A DNA stretch of 46,428 nt, taken from the NCBI GenBank assembly GCA_039794405.1, contig JBDIVL010000032.1, positions 1 through 46,428 on the forward strand, read 5' to 3'. The notes below the pieces were generated by a model, which saw only the letters and a program-made list of their open reading frames with translations, was not told where the DNA came from and did no database searches. The DNA comes from JBDIVL01 sp039794405. Its GTDB lineage: Bacteria > Planctomycetota > Brocadiia > Brocadiales > Brocadiaceae. This document shows positions 7,220-15,318 of this stretch, in pieces. Made by a program: the position numbers and the translations under genes. Within the stretch, counting starts at the first letter, position 1, and each line of letters begins with the position of its first letter.

Positions 7220-7663
7220 TTATGGGGGAGGGGTTCTGACTGTCAGTACAGGACATGGAGCCTTCCGCACAACCTTTTCCGCTACACTGCCCAGCATGAC
7301 GTGGGAAAGTCCTGTTCTGCCATGGGTACCGATTACAATAAGATCAGCATTCATTTCCTTGGCAGCTTTCGTGATTTCATGAAAGGGTACTCCTTTTATA
7401 ACAATTGTTTCCACCTCTAATACATCTGTTGTCCCTTCTGGCAGGCTCTTCATAAGATCTGTACGGATTTGAGATGTGTCGATCTCGCTGGGTTTATATG
7501 GACTGAATTTATATATTTCCGTATCGTATAAACGGGAATCTATTACATGCATGAGATATAATTTTGCCTCATCTTTCAATGCCAGAGAGATGGCATACTT
7601 CAGTGCAAGATACGAACATTCAGAGTGATCTACAGGGCATAATATTTTCTTTAATTTAATCAT
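7220..7663 (-). CDS. Universal stress protein (UspA family)
   Basis: A 147-residue cytoplasmic Rossmann-like protein with the hallmarks of UspA. Near the start is ILCPVDHSECSYLALKYA, and at the end the ATP-binding motif G-x2-G-x9-G-S, read as GTHGRTGLSHVMLGS, followed by VVRKAPCPVLTVR. The full motif suggests the ATP-binding branch. It follows the AmrS-type gene by 27 bases on the same strand and may share its transcript. UspA proteins support survival in energy or redox stress; the specific role cannot be told. Confidence 0.9.
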   Translation of the reverse strand: MIKLKKILCPVDHSECSYLALKYAISLALKDEAKLYLMHVIDSRLYDTEIYKFSPYKPSEIDTSQIRTDLMKSLPEGTTDVLEVETIVIKGVPFHEITKAAKEMNADLIVIGTHGRTGLSHVMLGSVAEKVVRKAPCPVLTVRTPPP

Positions 7664-7690
7664 ACGTCTCCTATAATTTTATTTATGTAA

Positions 7691-8701
7691 CTACATTCCA
7701 ACACCATCAATAACTGCATTACATTCTGGACATCTTGAATTGGTAATATTGTTTTCTAGAATTTGATATCCGTATCTCTTTACAAGCACCTTCTTACAAA
7801 TGTAGCAATAGGTATTTTCTCCTCCATCACCAGGTACATTACCTTCATAAACGTAACGTAGACCAGCCTCCAAACCAATGTTACGGGCCATTCTTAATAT
7901 TTCTACCGGTGTCGGTGGCTTTTCAATGAGCCGGTATCCTGGATAAAAGCGACTTACATGCCAGGGAATTTCCGGCCCAATACTTACAATAAACTTGGCA
8001 ATTTGCATGAGTTCAGACTCGGAGTCGTTAATTTCTGGAATGATCAATGTGGTAATTTCCAGCCAGATACCCATCTCTCTGTATGATCGGATGCAATCAA
8101 GTACATGATCCAGCCGCGCATTGCATAATTTTTTGTACGTTTCTTGAGAAAAGCTTTTTAAATCAACATTAGCAGCGTGGAGATACGGTTTTATGGTAGC
8201 GAGGGCCTCACGGGTGATATAGCCATTCGTAACGAATACATTTTTGATAGACTTATCAAAGGCAACTTTGGCTGTTTCGTAAGCGTATTCAAAAAAAATA
8301 GTAGGTTCTGTGTATGTATAAGCAATACTCTTACAATGGTGATTTAAGGCATTTTCAACGATCTTTTCCGGATCAATGTCTTTCCCCACAATCTGATCAT
8401 GATCTCTTGGGAGTTGTGAGATCTCATAGTTTTGGCAATTCAGACATCTGAAATTACATCCAACCGTTGCGACAGAAAACGAGGTAGTGCCAGGATAAAA
8501 ATGATAAAGGGGTTTCTTTTCAATGGGGTCGATGTTTTCAGAAATGGGTTTTCCATAAACAAGAGAATACAATACGCCACCATGGTTTTCTCTTACCCGA
8601 CAAATTCCCTTTTTGCTATCTTCAATGATACAGTAATGACGGCAAAGGTAGCACCTTACCTTTTTGTTCTCCATCTTTTCAAAAAACATCGCTTCTTTCA
8701 T
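7691..8701 (-). CDS. amrS: AmmeMemoRadiSam system radical SAM enzyme (AmrS-like)
   Basis: A 336-residue radical SAM protein formerly often named PflA-like. The [4Fe-4S] cluster motif C-x3-C-x2-C is read as CNFRCLNC (about residue 82). Ahead of it lie CYLCRHYC and KGICRVRENHGG, the N-terminal cysteine block of this family, and the enzyme's end carries CYIC and CPEC, a likely zinc or extra cluster site. NVDLKSFSQETYKKLC and PWHVSRFYPGY are further family blocks. The partners Memo and AMMECR1 are not in this window. The reaction of the system is poorly defined; activation of a glycyl-radical enzyme is not implied for this branch. The uspA gene follows after 27 bases. Confidence 0.85.
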   Translation of the reverse strand: MKEAMFFEKMENKKVRCYLCRHYCIIEDSKKGICRVRENHGGVLYSLVYGKPISENIDPIEKKPLYHFYPGTTSFSVATVGCNFRCLNCQNYEISQLPRDHDQIVGKDIDPEKIVENALNHHCKSIAYTYTEPTIFFEYAYETAKVAFDKSIKNVFVTNGYITREALATIKPYLHAANVDLKSFSQETYKKLCNARLDHVLDCIRSYREMGIWLEITTLIIPEINDSESELMQIAKFIVSIGPEIPWHVSRFYPGYRLIEKPPTPVEILRMARNIGLEAGLRYVYEGNVPGDGGENTYCYICKKVLVKRYGYQILENNITNSRCPECNAVIDGVGM

Positions 8702-8936
8702 AATCGTTTTTAAATACTATCTTACAATAAATTTTATGAATTCGCCAAGCTTAGTAATTTTAAAATATGTTACTGTTTTTTGTCTATTCTCGCAAGGGTT
8801 TTGTACTGACTCCGTATCACGCAAAACTCCACAAGGGGTACCTAGTTTATCACGGCATGACGAAGCCGCAACGAAAACTTTGCTATAAAGACAACAAGAT
8901 GCAAAGAAAAAATATTTCTTAGTGCCTTTAAGACTT
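8702..8936. other. Intergenic stretch without gene
   Basis: No credible coding region on either strand. Bases 8790-8880 look like the short dispersed spacer repeats seen elsewhere in the window (CACGGCATGACGAAGCCGC), but I see no second copy here. Confidence 0.4.
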
Positions 8937-9062
8937 AAAGCTTATCCGAAAACAAGAATTGTCATTCCGAACGGAGCGAACGGATCCGGTGCGTGGGGAT
9001 TCCTCGTTCCCTTGCCGCTCGGAATGATGTTTGGTTTGATATTTTCGGATAGGCTCTTAGTG
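8937..9062. repeat. MITE-like nested inverted repeat
   Basis: An outer inverted repeat TATCCGAAAA (8943-8952) / TTTTCGGATA (9042-9051) encloses an inner one, TCATTCCGA (8962-8970) / TCGGAATGA (9019-9027). TCTTAGTG occurs on both sides (8917-8924 and 9055-9062), directly at the right arm but 18 bases away from the left arm, so it is only a possible target duplication. No coding capacity. Confidence 0.55.
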
Positions 9063-9151
9063 ACTAATTATCTTAAAATGTTACCCAAAATCTTTGTTAA
9101 AATGGTGAATCAGCTACTGATCTCTCATACAATCACTTACAGAAGGGATAA

Positions 9152-9316
9152 AACGTTTTATGCATCGATGGCCATGTTGAGTTGGAAAGGTACCTCGCAT
9201 ACGGTTATTATGATAGTACTGCTGGTTACGATAATATATGGTTTGGAACAACCATAACTGCATCTGCTAGACCTACTAGTTCCGGTGGTGGAACTGAAAC
9301 CGCAATATTGCAGTAG
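9152..9316 (+). pseudogene. C-terminal gene fragment, unidentified
   Basis: A frame open from 9152 to TAG at 9314 reads YLAYGYYDSTAGYDNIWFG followed by ITASARPTSSGGGTETAILQ. The composition (Gly, Ser, Thr, Tyr) looks like the end of a secreted beta-rich protein rather than random intergenic sequence. There is no start codon or ribosome-binding site, and an in-frame TAA lies just upstream. It is probably a decayed gene end; the parent family is not recognised. From 9317 to 9444 nothing is visible. Confidence 0.35.
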
Positions 9317-9444
9317 CTTACGTTTCACATATCCGGCTATATAAAATGGGTATGCGGAAAGATTTTGATGATAAATTTTGATGCTTAATTGGAGAAAATA
9401 CTCACAAGTTTGATAAGATAAAAGTAAATTTGTAAAACTTATTT

Positions 9445-10266
9445 TTAACCAGCCCCCTTTTTGTCAAGTACTTCGTTCATACTTCCACTACGGTAGCCTT
9501 CCATATCAAGGGTAACGTATTTGTAGCCAATCTCTTTAAATTTTTTAATAATTTCTCTCCGTTTACCGTTTTGTAAAAGCATAGGTATGTCCTCAGGTAA
9601 TACTTCAATTCGAGCAATGGTGTCATGATGTCTGACACGAAACTGCTTTAGGCCGATACTCCTTAAGTAAGTCTCTGCTGCAGCCACGATGACTAGTTTT
9701 TTTTCGGTGATAGATTCTCCATAAGGAAATCTTGAAGACATACAAGCATAGGACGGTTTATCCCAATTAGAAAGCTTGAGATACTTTGATACCTCGCGTA
9801 TATCTGCCTTTCGCAGTCCACTCTCTTTTAAAGGGCTATGCACATCAAGCTCTTTTGCAGCTTCGAGTCCCGGCCTGTACTCACTTGTATCATCAAGATT
9901 CGCACCGTCTACAACACTTTTGTATCCCTTTTCTTTTGCAATCTCTTTTAGTTTGCCAAACAATTCTGATTTACAGAAGTAACATCGATTGGGAGGGTTA
10001 TCTGCAAATCCCTTGATACCAAGTTCACTCGTATCAACAGTTATGTGAGGGATACCAATTTCCTGAGCTATCTTTTTCGCTTCTTCATATTCATGAACTG
10101 GGTATGTCTCAGAACGGGCAGTAACGGCAAGGGCTTTATCTCCGAGTACATCGTAACATACTTTTGCCACAAGTGAACTATCCACACCTCCAGAAAAGGC
10201 AACCACAACGCTGTCCAGAGTTTTTATTGTATCCCTTAATTTTTTAATTTTTTCTTTTATATCCAT
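9445..10266 (-). CDS. larE: LarE-like ATP-dependent sulfur transferase
   Basis: A 273-residue PP-loop protein. VVAFSGGVDSSLVAKV near residue 21 is the ATP pyrophosphatase motif; NRCYFCKSE (about residue 93) and YACMSSRFPYGE (about residue 173) are LarE signatures. LarE adds sulfur to the nickel-pincer cofactor precursor for lactate racemase-type enzymes. One class sacrifices a single Cys, another carries a [4Fe-4S] cluster on three Cys. Here a C-x2-C pair plus the downstream Cys are all present, which points to the cluster type (inference). LarA, LarB and LarC are not in the window, so the target enzyme is unknown. Spacers with palindromic repeats on both sides suggest it stands alone. Confidence 0.85.
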   Translation of the reverse strand: MDIKEKIKKLRDTIKTLDSVVVAFSGGVDSSLVAKVCYDVLGDKALAVTARSETYPVHEYEEAKKIAQEIGIPHITVDTSELGIKGFADNPPNRCYFCKSELFGKLKEIAKEKGYKSVVDGANLDDTSEYRPGLEAAKELDVHSPLKESGLRKADIREVSKYLKLSNWDKPSYACMSSRFPYGESITEKKLVIVAAAETYLRSIGLKQFRVRHHDTIARIEVLPEDIPMLLQNGKRREIIKKFKEIGYKYVTLDMEGYRSGSMNEVLDKKGAG

Positions 10267-10325
10267 GGTTTAATTAATAGGAATTTCAGTTTATGTAAGT
10301 TTTTAGAGTATGAGTTATAAAAATC

Positions 10326-10407
10326 TCCTCCTTAATAAAGGAGGATAAAGGGTATTGTAAAATTGCCTGGAAAAATACAGCCTCCTGAATCCTCCTTTAT
10401 TAAGGGA
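10326..10407. repeat. Paired palindromes between larE and nadA
   Basis: TCCTCCTTAATAAAGGAGGAT (10326-10346) is itself nearly palindromic, and ATCCTCCTTTATTAAGGGA (10389-10407) is its inverted, slightly altered copy. The whole can fold as two small hairpins or one long one. It resembles a miniature repeat element and could also end transcription on either strand. Confidence 0.5.
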
Positions 10408-10436
10408 AATTCGTGGAACTAGCTTGATTATAAGAT

Positions 10437-11351
10437 TTATGATAAATCAAGCATTTTTTGAATAGCCAAACGTGCTTTTGCTGCAACATCATCTTCGACT
10501 TTTACCTGGTAAACCATATCTTCTAAAGACCACAGCACCTTTTCCAGGCTAATAAGCTTCATATTGCTGCAGTCGGCAAGTTGTGTGGCTGCGTAAAAAA
10601 GCTTTTGTGGATTCTCTTTTTTTAAACGATGTAAAATGCCTATCTCCGTTCCGATAATAAATTCTCTGGTGTTACTTTCCTTGCAGTACCTGGCAATGCC
10701 CGTTGTACTGGCTACATGATCCGATAATGCAATTACATCAGGTGTGCACTCCGGATGTACAACAACCTTGGCACTTGGGTGCTCTGTCTTCATCTTAATA
10801 ATATGCTCTGCGAGAATTCTATGATGGGTAGGACAGTAACCCTGCCAGAGTATCATTGGCCGATTTAGCTTAGATGAAACATAACTGCCCAAACTTTTAT
10901 CAGGTATAAAGAGAATTTCCTGATCTTTTGGAATTGAGCCAACAATTTTTACCGCATTGGAAGAAGTACAGCATATGTCGCTTTCGGCCTTCACGGCGGC
11001 CGTACTGTTGACATAACAGACCACTTTTGCATGGGGATGCATTTTTTTCTTTAACATAAGTTCCTTCAAGGTTACCATGTTCGCCATGGGGCATCCCGCA
11101 TGTTCATCAGGCAATAATATAATCTTGCCGGGGCATAGAATTGAGGCCGTTTCTGCCATAAAATGTACACCGCAAAATACGATTATGTCAGCTTTCGTCT
11201 TTGCTGCCTGTTGAGAAAGTCCTAAAGAATCACCGGCAAAGTCTGCGATATCCTGTACCTCACCCCGCTGATAATTGTGTGCAAGGATTATGGCATTCTT
11301 TTTTCTTTTTAGTTCTTTTATTTTATCCGCTATTGTAGACATTGTAGACAT
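10437..11351 (-). CDS. nadA: Quinolinate synthase NadA
   Basis: A 304-residue enzyme that condenses iminoaspartate with dihydroxyacetone phosphate to quinolinate in NAD synthesis, using an oxygen-sensitive [4Fe-4S] cluster. Signature blocks are ILAHNYQRGEVQDIADFAGDS at the N-terminus, FCGVHFMAETA, DEHAGCPMA, YVNSTAAVKA, WQGYCPTHHR and VHPECTP. The likely cluster cysteines are those in FCGV, GYCP and ADCSNMK, spread over the three subdomains as usual. Length fits the family. ATG 11351 or the in-frame ATG three codons later could serve as start. NadB and NadC are not nearby, so the gene is probably expressed alone. Confidence 0.93.
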   Translation of the reverse strand: MSTMSTIADKIKELKRKKNAIILAHNYQRGEVQDIADFAGDSLGLSQQAAKTKADIIVFCGVHFMAETASILCPGKIILLPDEHAGCPMANMVTLKELMLKKKMHPHAKVVCYVNSTAAVKAESDICCTSSNAVKIVGSIPKDQEILFIPDKSLGSYVSSKLNRPMILWQGYCPTHHRILAEHIIKMKTEHPSAKVVVHPECTPDVIALSDHVASTTGIARYCKESNTREFIIGTEIGILHRLKKENPQKLFYAATQLADCSNMKLISLEKVLWSLEDMVYQVKVEDDVAAKARLAIQKMLDLS

Positions 11352-11777
11352 GGATTATAATATTATTATAAAATAATTATAAAATACACCCGTAGTAAAT
11401 ATTACCTAGTGTTTATCATCTCTAATATTAAAGAGGGATAAAGGCAGATAATTAGTTTGTAGTTTACCATGCTGTGAGCTGCTCGTTAATCTTGTATATT
11501 GGATTTATATAAGACATGTTAAATCTTAATAATAGCAAAGCATACATTGTTTTTAAATACATTTTTTAAATTATACAAAAAATGCTACTGTTTTTGAAGG
11601 GTGTTGACAGTAAAATACCTTAGTATCGTTTTTCTCATGTGATGTAACAGTTTATCGCAGAGAGTGTAGAGGGAACGCACAGAAAAAACGAAACAGGCAA
11701 AATTCTACGTAAATTACCTCTTCTCTCGTAATTTTTGCGATCTTAGCAGCCTTTGCGGCGGGCCAAACTATTATCGC
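11352..11777. other. Intergenic stretch upstream of tRNA-Val
   Basis: About 430 AT-rich bases without a credible gene. Bases 11645-11770 contain GC-richer tracts (CGCAGAGAG, GCCTTTGCGGCGG) of the kind seen in dispersed spacer repeats of many genomes. No hairpin with a T-run is obvious. Confidence 0.4.
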
Positions 11778-11806
11778 TTGACAAAAAAAAACCTTTTTGA
11801 TACTAT
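11778..11806 (+). promoter_or_regulatory. Promoter for tRNA-Val
   Basis: TTGACA (11778-11783), 17-bp spacer, TACTAT (11801-11806). The tRNA begins at 11879, about 65 bases after the expected start of transcription. No terminator is visible between the tRNA and thrS, so this promoter may also feed the thrS-pheT operon. Confidence 0.65.
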
Positions 11807-11878
11807 AACTCAACCTAAGTATGACATTACTAATGATTTCGGGATGAATTTGCCTACTGATTGTGAAAGAGATACTTA

Positions 11879-11955
11879 GGGCGATTAGCTCAGCTGGCTA
11901 GAGCGCTTGCTCGACAAGCAAGAGGTCACTGGTTCGAGTCCAGTATCGCCCACCA
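11879..11955 (+). tRNA. tRNA-Val (GAC)
   Basis: A full cloverleaf of 77 bases with encoded CCA: acceptor GGGCGAT/ATCGCCC, D-stem GCTC/GAGC, anticodon stem CTTGC/GCAAG with loop TCGACAA, T-stem ACTGG/CCAGT with loop TTCGAGT, discriminator A. The anticodon GAC reads valine codons. Odd point: base 33, before the anticodon, is C instead of the nearly universal U. The other invariant bases look normal. Confidence 0.93.
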
Positions 11956-12055
11956 TTGTTTATTTATGCTGTAGTGTAGAAGTTACATTATTCGCTAATT
12001 TATAGAGTGTAAATAAGTTGCACCGGGAGAATAACAGACAAGTTTTTTAAATATT

Positions 12056-13978
12056 ATGGTTAAAGTAACATTACCTGACGGGACGGAAAAGGAATTCAAA
12101 GACAATACGACTATTGGTGAGGTTGCACGGAATATTAGCAGCCGTTTGGGTGAAAGGGCATTAGCAGGAAAAGTAAGTGGTGTACCGGTGGATCTCAATT
12201 ATCCTATTAAAGAGAACGTTTCTTTATCGGTAATCACAGAAGATACAAAGGAAGGCTTAGAAATCCTCCGTCATAGTGCGTCTCACATTATGGCTCAGGC
12301 GGTTTGCCGGCTCTTTCCTGATGTAAAATTGGGTATAGGTCCTACTATTGAAAATGGATTTTATTACGATTTCGGCCTTCAACATGCTTTAACTGAAGAG
12401 GACTTAAAGAAAATTGAAGAGGAAATGAGAAAAATTATTCGTGAGGACATCCCCTTTGAGAGAGCTGAGTTGCCTCGTGAGCCTGCCGTAAAAAAAATGA
12501 AAGAACTGGGGCAGCCGTTCAAGGTAGAACTTATCGAGGATATCGAGAGCGACACAGTCTCCTTTTACCGGCAGGGAGAGTTTATAGACTTGTGCCGCGG
12601 TCCTCATATCCGGCGGACAGGCATGGTTAAGACCTTTAAGCTTTTAAATGTGGCGGGTGCTTATTGGCGTGGAAAAGAGACGAACCCCATGCTCCAGCGC
12701 ATTTACGGTACGGCATTTTTTACCCAGTCCGAACTTGATAAATACCTAAAATTTCTTGAAGAGGCAGAAAAACGTGATCATCGGAGATTAGGTAGAGATC
12801 TTGATCTTTTTAGTTTTCATGAAGAAGGTGGTTCTGGATTAACCTTTTGGCATCCCAAAGGTGCAAGGATTCGTAACATTATAGAAAACTTTTGGCGAGA
12901 GGAGCATTTTAAAAGAGGATACGACATTCTTTATAGTCCCCATATTGCAAAGATCAATTTGTGGAAGACCAGCGGCCATTGGAATTTTTACCGAGAGAGC
13001 ATGTACTCGCCGATCGAGGTTGACGGGCAGGAATATATCCTGAAACCTATGAATTGTCCCTTCGCCATACTTGTGTATAAGACAAGACTTCACAGCTATC
13101 GTGAATTGCCTTTACGATGGGGAGAGTTAGGGACTGTGTACAGGTATGAGAGGTCAGGTGTCTTGCATGGATTGCTTCGGGTGCGTGGGTTTACCCAGGA
13201 TGATGCCCATATATTCTGTACCCCGGATCAATTGGAAGATGAAATTTTAGGAGTTATTGAATTAGCCCAATTTATGTTATCAAGTTTCGGATTTCATGAG
13301 TATGAGATAGAATTAAGCGTAAGAGGTAAAGGAGAAAAGGAAAAATACATAGGTCGTGATGACATTTGGGATCATGCCGAAAACGCCTTGAAAACTGCCC
13401 TTGACAAGAAGAATCTTGCATATACACGTATGGAAGGAGAGGCTAAATTCTACGGCCCTGCAATTGATATTAAGGTTAAGGATGCCTTAGGGCGGGGATG
13501 GCAGGGACCTACCATTCAGGTAGACTTTAATCTTCCAGAGAGATTTGATGTGAATTACGTTGGTTCCGATGGCCTTCACCACCGTGTAGTAATGGTGCAC
13601 CGGACGGTTCTTGGAGCTATGGAACGGTTTGTTGGATGCCTGATAGAGCATTTTGCGGGGGATTTTCCATTATGGATTGCGCCAATTCAAATGCGGATAT
13701 TACCCATTACAGATGCCCATATCAACTATGCAGAAAAGTTACAAGCACAGTTGCTTTCAAAGAATTTTAGGGTAGAATGTGATCATAGTAGCGCTAAGAT
13801 TAATTATAAGATACGGGAAGGTACTCTGGAAAAGATTCCATATCTCCTCATTGTTGGTGACAAAGAGGTAAATGATGGCACTGTGTCCGTGAGAAGTAGA
13901 AAAAAGGGAAATGAAGGAGTTTCTCCTATTGAGGACTTTATAAAAAATATCGAAGCTGAAATTCGAGAAAAAAGATAA
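12056..13978 (+). CDS. thrS: Threonyl-tRNA synthetase
   Basis: A 640-residue class II synthetase that charges tRNA-Thr. Domains in order: TGS (1-60, VTLPDGTEKEF), the editing domain with HSASHIMAQAV and the DLCRGPH block (about 65-225), the catalytic core with MNCPFAI, VYRYERSG, LRVRGFTQDDAHIFC and VHRTVLGAMERF (about 245-535), and the anticodon-binding domain to the end. Candidate zinc ligands are the Cys of MNCP and the His residues of DDAHIF and MVHRT. ATG 12056 is the natural N-terminus though the ribosome-binding site is weak. It heads the thrS-infC-rpmI-rplT-pheS-pheT run, 100 bases behind tRNA-Val. Confidence 0.97.
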   Translation: MVKVTLPDGTEKEFKDNTTIGEVARNISSRLGERALAGKVSGVPVDLNYPIKENVSLSVITEDTKEGLEILRHSASHIMAQAVCRLFPDVKLGIGPTIENGFYYDFGLQHALTEEDLKKIEEEMRKIIREDIPFERAELPREPAVKKMKELGQPFKVELIEDIESDTVSFYRQGEFIDLCRGPHIRRTGMVKTFKLLNVAGAYWRGKETNPMLQRIYGTAFFTQSELDKYLKFLEEAEKRDHRRLGRDLDLFSFHEEGGSGLTFWHPKGARIRNIIENFWREEHFKRGYDILYSPHIAKINLWKTSGHWNFYRESMYSPIEVDGQEYILKPMNCPFAILVYKTRLHSYRELPLRWGELGTVYRYERSGVLHGLLRVRGFTQDDAHIFCTPDQLEDEILGVIELAQFMLSSFGFHEYEIELSVRGKGEKEKYIGRDDIWDHAENALKTALDKKNLAYTRMEGEAKFYGPAIDIKVKDALGRGWQGPTIQVDFNLPERFDVNYVGSDGLHHRVVMVHRTVLGAMERFVGCLIEHFAGDFPLWIAPIQMRILPITDAHINYAEKLQAQLLSKNFRVECDHSSAKINYKIREGTLEKIPYLLIVGDKEVNDGTVSVRSRKKGNEGVSPIEDFIKNIEAEIREKR

Positions 13979-14005
13979 TTCTAACTTTTTAGAAGGAGAA
14001 GGTAT

Positions 14006-14503
14006 ATTTCACAAGAATTAAGAATTAATGAACGGATCCGTTCCTCTACGATACGATTGATTGATGAGAATGGTGCGCAAGTTGGGGTGATTAGTAAAGA
14101 TGAGGCTCTTGCAAGGGCAAAGAGTTTAGAGCTCGATCTTGTAGAAGTGGCCCCTGATGCAAGTCCACCTGTCTGCCGGATTATGAATTATGGCAAATTT
14201 AAGTACAAACAGAAGAAGAAATTGCATCAGAAACAGCATGTTGTTCAGTTAAAAGAATTGAGAATCAGGCCAAAAACGAGTGAACATGATATTCAAACGA
14301 AGATTCGTCAAGCAAGGAAGTTCCTGGAAAAGAAAGACCGCGTTCTCATTAATATGTTATTTAAGGGACGTGAGCGAGCGCACTCTGAACTGGGTGATGA
14401 TATTTTAAAGCAAATAGCTACTGCATTAGAAGATATTGCAAAAGTGGAGAAGGATAGGATAGCCGATGAGCGAAGACTGGGGATGATTTTGGCCCCAAAA
14501 TAA
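14006..14503 (+). CDS. infC: Translation initiation factor IF-3
   Basis: IF-3 binds the 30S subunit and checks start codon-initiator tRNA pairing. The frame extends upstream of the first NTG codon (TTG 14057) and reads SQELRINERIRSSTIRLIDE, the normal N-terminus of the family. The only sensible start is ATT at 14006, seven bases behind GGAG (13995-13998). An AUU start in infC is a known autoregulation device in enterobacteria and many others, since IF-3 discriminates against its own start. From ATT the product has 165 residues, with the linker KQKKKLHQKQ and C-terminal domain block KELRIRPKTSEHDI. It lies between thrS (27-base gap) and rpmI (66 bases). Confidence 0.93.
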   Translation: MSQELRINERIRSSTIRLIDENGAQVGVISKDEALARAKSLELDLVEVAPDASPPVCRIMNYGKFKYKQKKKLHQKQHVVQLKELRIRPKTSEHDIQTKIRQARKFLEKKDRVLINMLFKGRERAHSELGDDILKQIATALEDIAKVEKDRIADERRLGMILAPK

Positions 14504-14569
14504 GTGTACTATAATAATTTTATGAAAATATTTCTATCTGTTGTACTTATTAAAATGGAGCTTTAATAG

Positions 14570-14764
14570 ATGCCAAAATTAAAAACACACAAAGGGCTTA
14601 AAAAAAGGGTAAAGATTACTGCAAAAGGCAAGGTAAAGAGACCAAAGGCCGGTAAAAGTCATTTGATGTCTGGGAAACGGGGAAGGAAAAAAGAACATCT
14701 GAGGAAAAAAGCGGATGTATCTCCCGCTTTCAGTAAAATCATGAAAAGGGCTTTACAATCGTAG
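14570..14764 (+). CDS. rpmI: 50S ribosomal protein L35
   Basis: A 64-residue, very basic protein with the L35 pattern MPKLKTHKGLKKRVKITAKG at the start and KRGRKKEHLRKKA in the second half. It joins the large subunit near 23S rRNA. GGAGC at 14555 precedes the ATG. It sits in the conserved infC-rpmI-rplT order; in other bacteria IF-3 and L20 regulate this operon, which may hold here too. Confidence 0.95.
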   Translation: MPKLKTHKGLKKRVKITAKGKVKRPKAGKSHLMSGKRGRKKEHLRKKADVSPAFSKIMKRALQS

Positions 14765-14814
14765 TAGAATTATGTATCAATTTGTATGAAATTTTTCAGG
14801 AAAAGAGTTATAAA

Positions 14815-15168
14815 ATGCCAAGAGCTACAAAAGGTTCCGCAAGGAAAAGATCAAGAAAAAGGTTATTGAATAAGACGGAAGGTTACTGGGGTGGAAGAGG
14901 AAATTTGTACCGCAAGGCCATGGAGACTTATATCCGTGCCATGGCTTTTTCCTTCAGGGATAGAAAGGCACGTAAAAGGAAATTTAGAGAATTATGGATA
15001 TCCAGAATCAGTGCCGCAGTCAGAGAACGCGGTATATCCTATAGCCGTTTTATTCATGGATTAATTAAGGCCGATATTAACTTAAACAGGAAAATGCTGG
15101 CTGAGATGGCAGTAAATGATAAGCCTGCTTTTGACAGGCTGGTTGAACAGGTAAAGCCACTCATCTGA
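14815..15168 (+). CDS. rplT: 50S ribosomal protein L20
   Basis: A 117-residue 23S rRNA-binding assembly protein. It begins MPRATKGSARKRSRKRLL, as in the family, and continues with AMETYIRAMAFSFRDRKARKR, ELWISRISAAVRERGISYS and FIHGLIKADINLNRKMLAE. ATG 14815 is chosen because the frame's earlier TTG at 14782 would add 11 residues foreign to L20. AGGAAAAGAG lies just upstream. L20 often represses its own operon by binding the rpmI leader; no such fold was worked out here. Confidence 0.95.
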   Translation: MPRATKGSARKRSRKRLLNKTEGYWGGRGNLYRKAMETYIRAMAFSFRDRKARKRKFRELWISRISAAVRERGISYSRFIHGLIKADINLNRKMLAEMAVNDKPAFDRLVEQVKPLI

Positions 15169-15240
15169 GATTTTTTAGAGAATCTGAAATCCTTTACCCA
15201 TTTCGTACAAACGGCTGTTCATCGGTTTGATTCCTTAGAT

Positions 15241-15285
15241 ATGGCATATATTCTCAAATATAGGCACGTCTTTTTCTGGTATTAA
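15241..15285 (+). CDS. Possible pheST leader peptide
   Basis: A 14-codon ORF, ATG 15241 to TAA 15285, reads MAYILKYRHVFFWY. Two successive Phe codons (15271-15276) lie immediately behind the 5' arm of the terminator-like hairpin (15261-15269) that precedes pheS. A ribosome held at the Phe codons would cover that arm. This is the layout expected of a Phe-sensing attenuator, but no clear ribosome-binding site precedes the ATG. Confidence 0.4.
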   Translation: MAYILKYRHVFFWY

Positions 15286-15311
15286 AGCCAGAGGAACGTG
15301 CCTACTTTTTT
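15261..15311 (+). terminator. Terminator/attenuator before pheS
   Basis: TAGGCACGT (15261-15269) pairs with ACGTGCCTA (15296-15304) over 9 bp; CTGG/CCAG can extend it within the loop; a run of six T follows at 15306-15311. It ends only 7 bases before pheS ATG. As a terminator it would close the rplT unit and cut pheST off; read-through would be needed unless pheS has a promoter inside 15169-15260. Confidence 0.7.
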
Positions 15312-15318
15312 AATATCA

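Noticed and set aside
8922..9257. 111-residue plus-strand frame
   Set aside because: It runs through the MITE-like repeat and has no ribosome-binding site; a different frame in 9152-9316 looks more protein-like.
11600..11640. TTGACA at about 11605 as a promoter
   Set aside because: No -10-like hexamer lies 16-18 bases downstream; TAGTAT is only 11 bases away.
15298..15318. GTG 15298 as pheS start
   Set aside because: It lies in the stem of the terminator-like hairpin and adds seven residues foreign to PheS; ATG 15319 fits the family.
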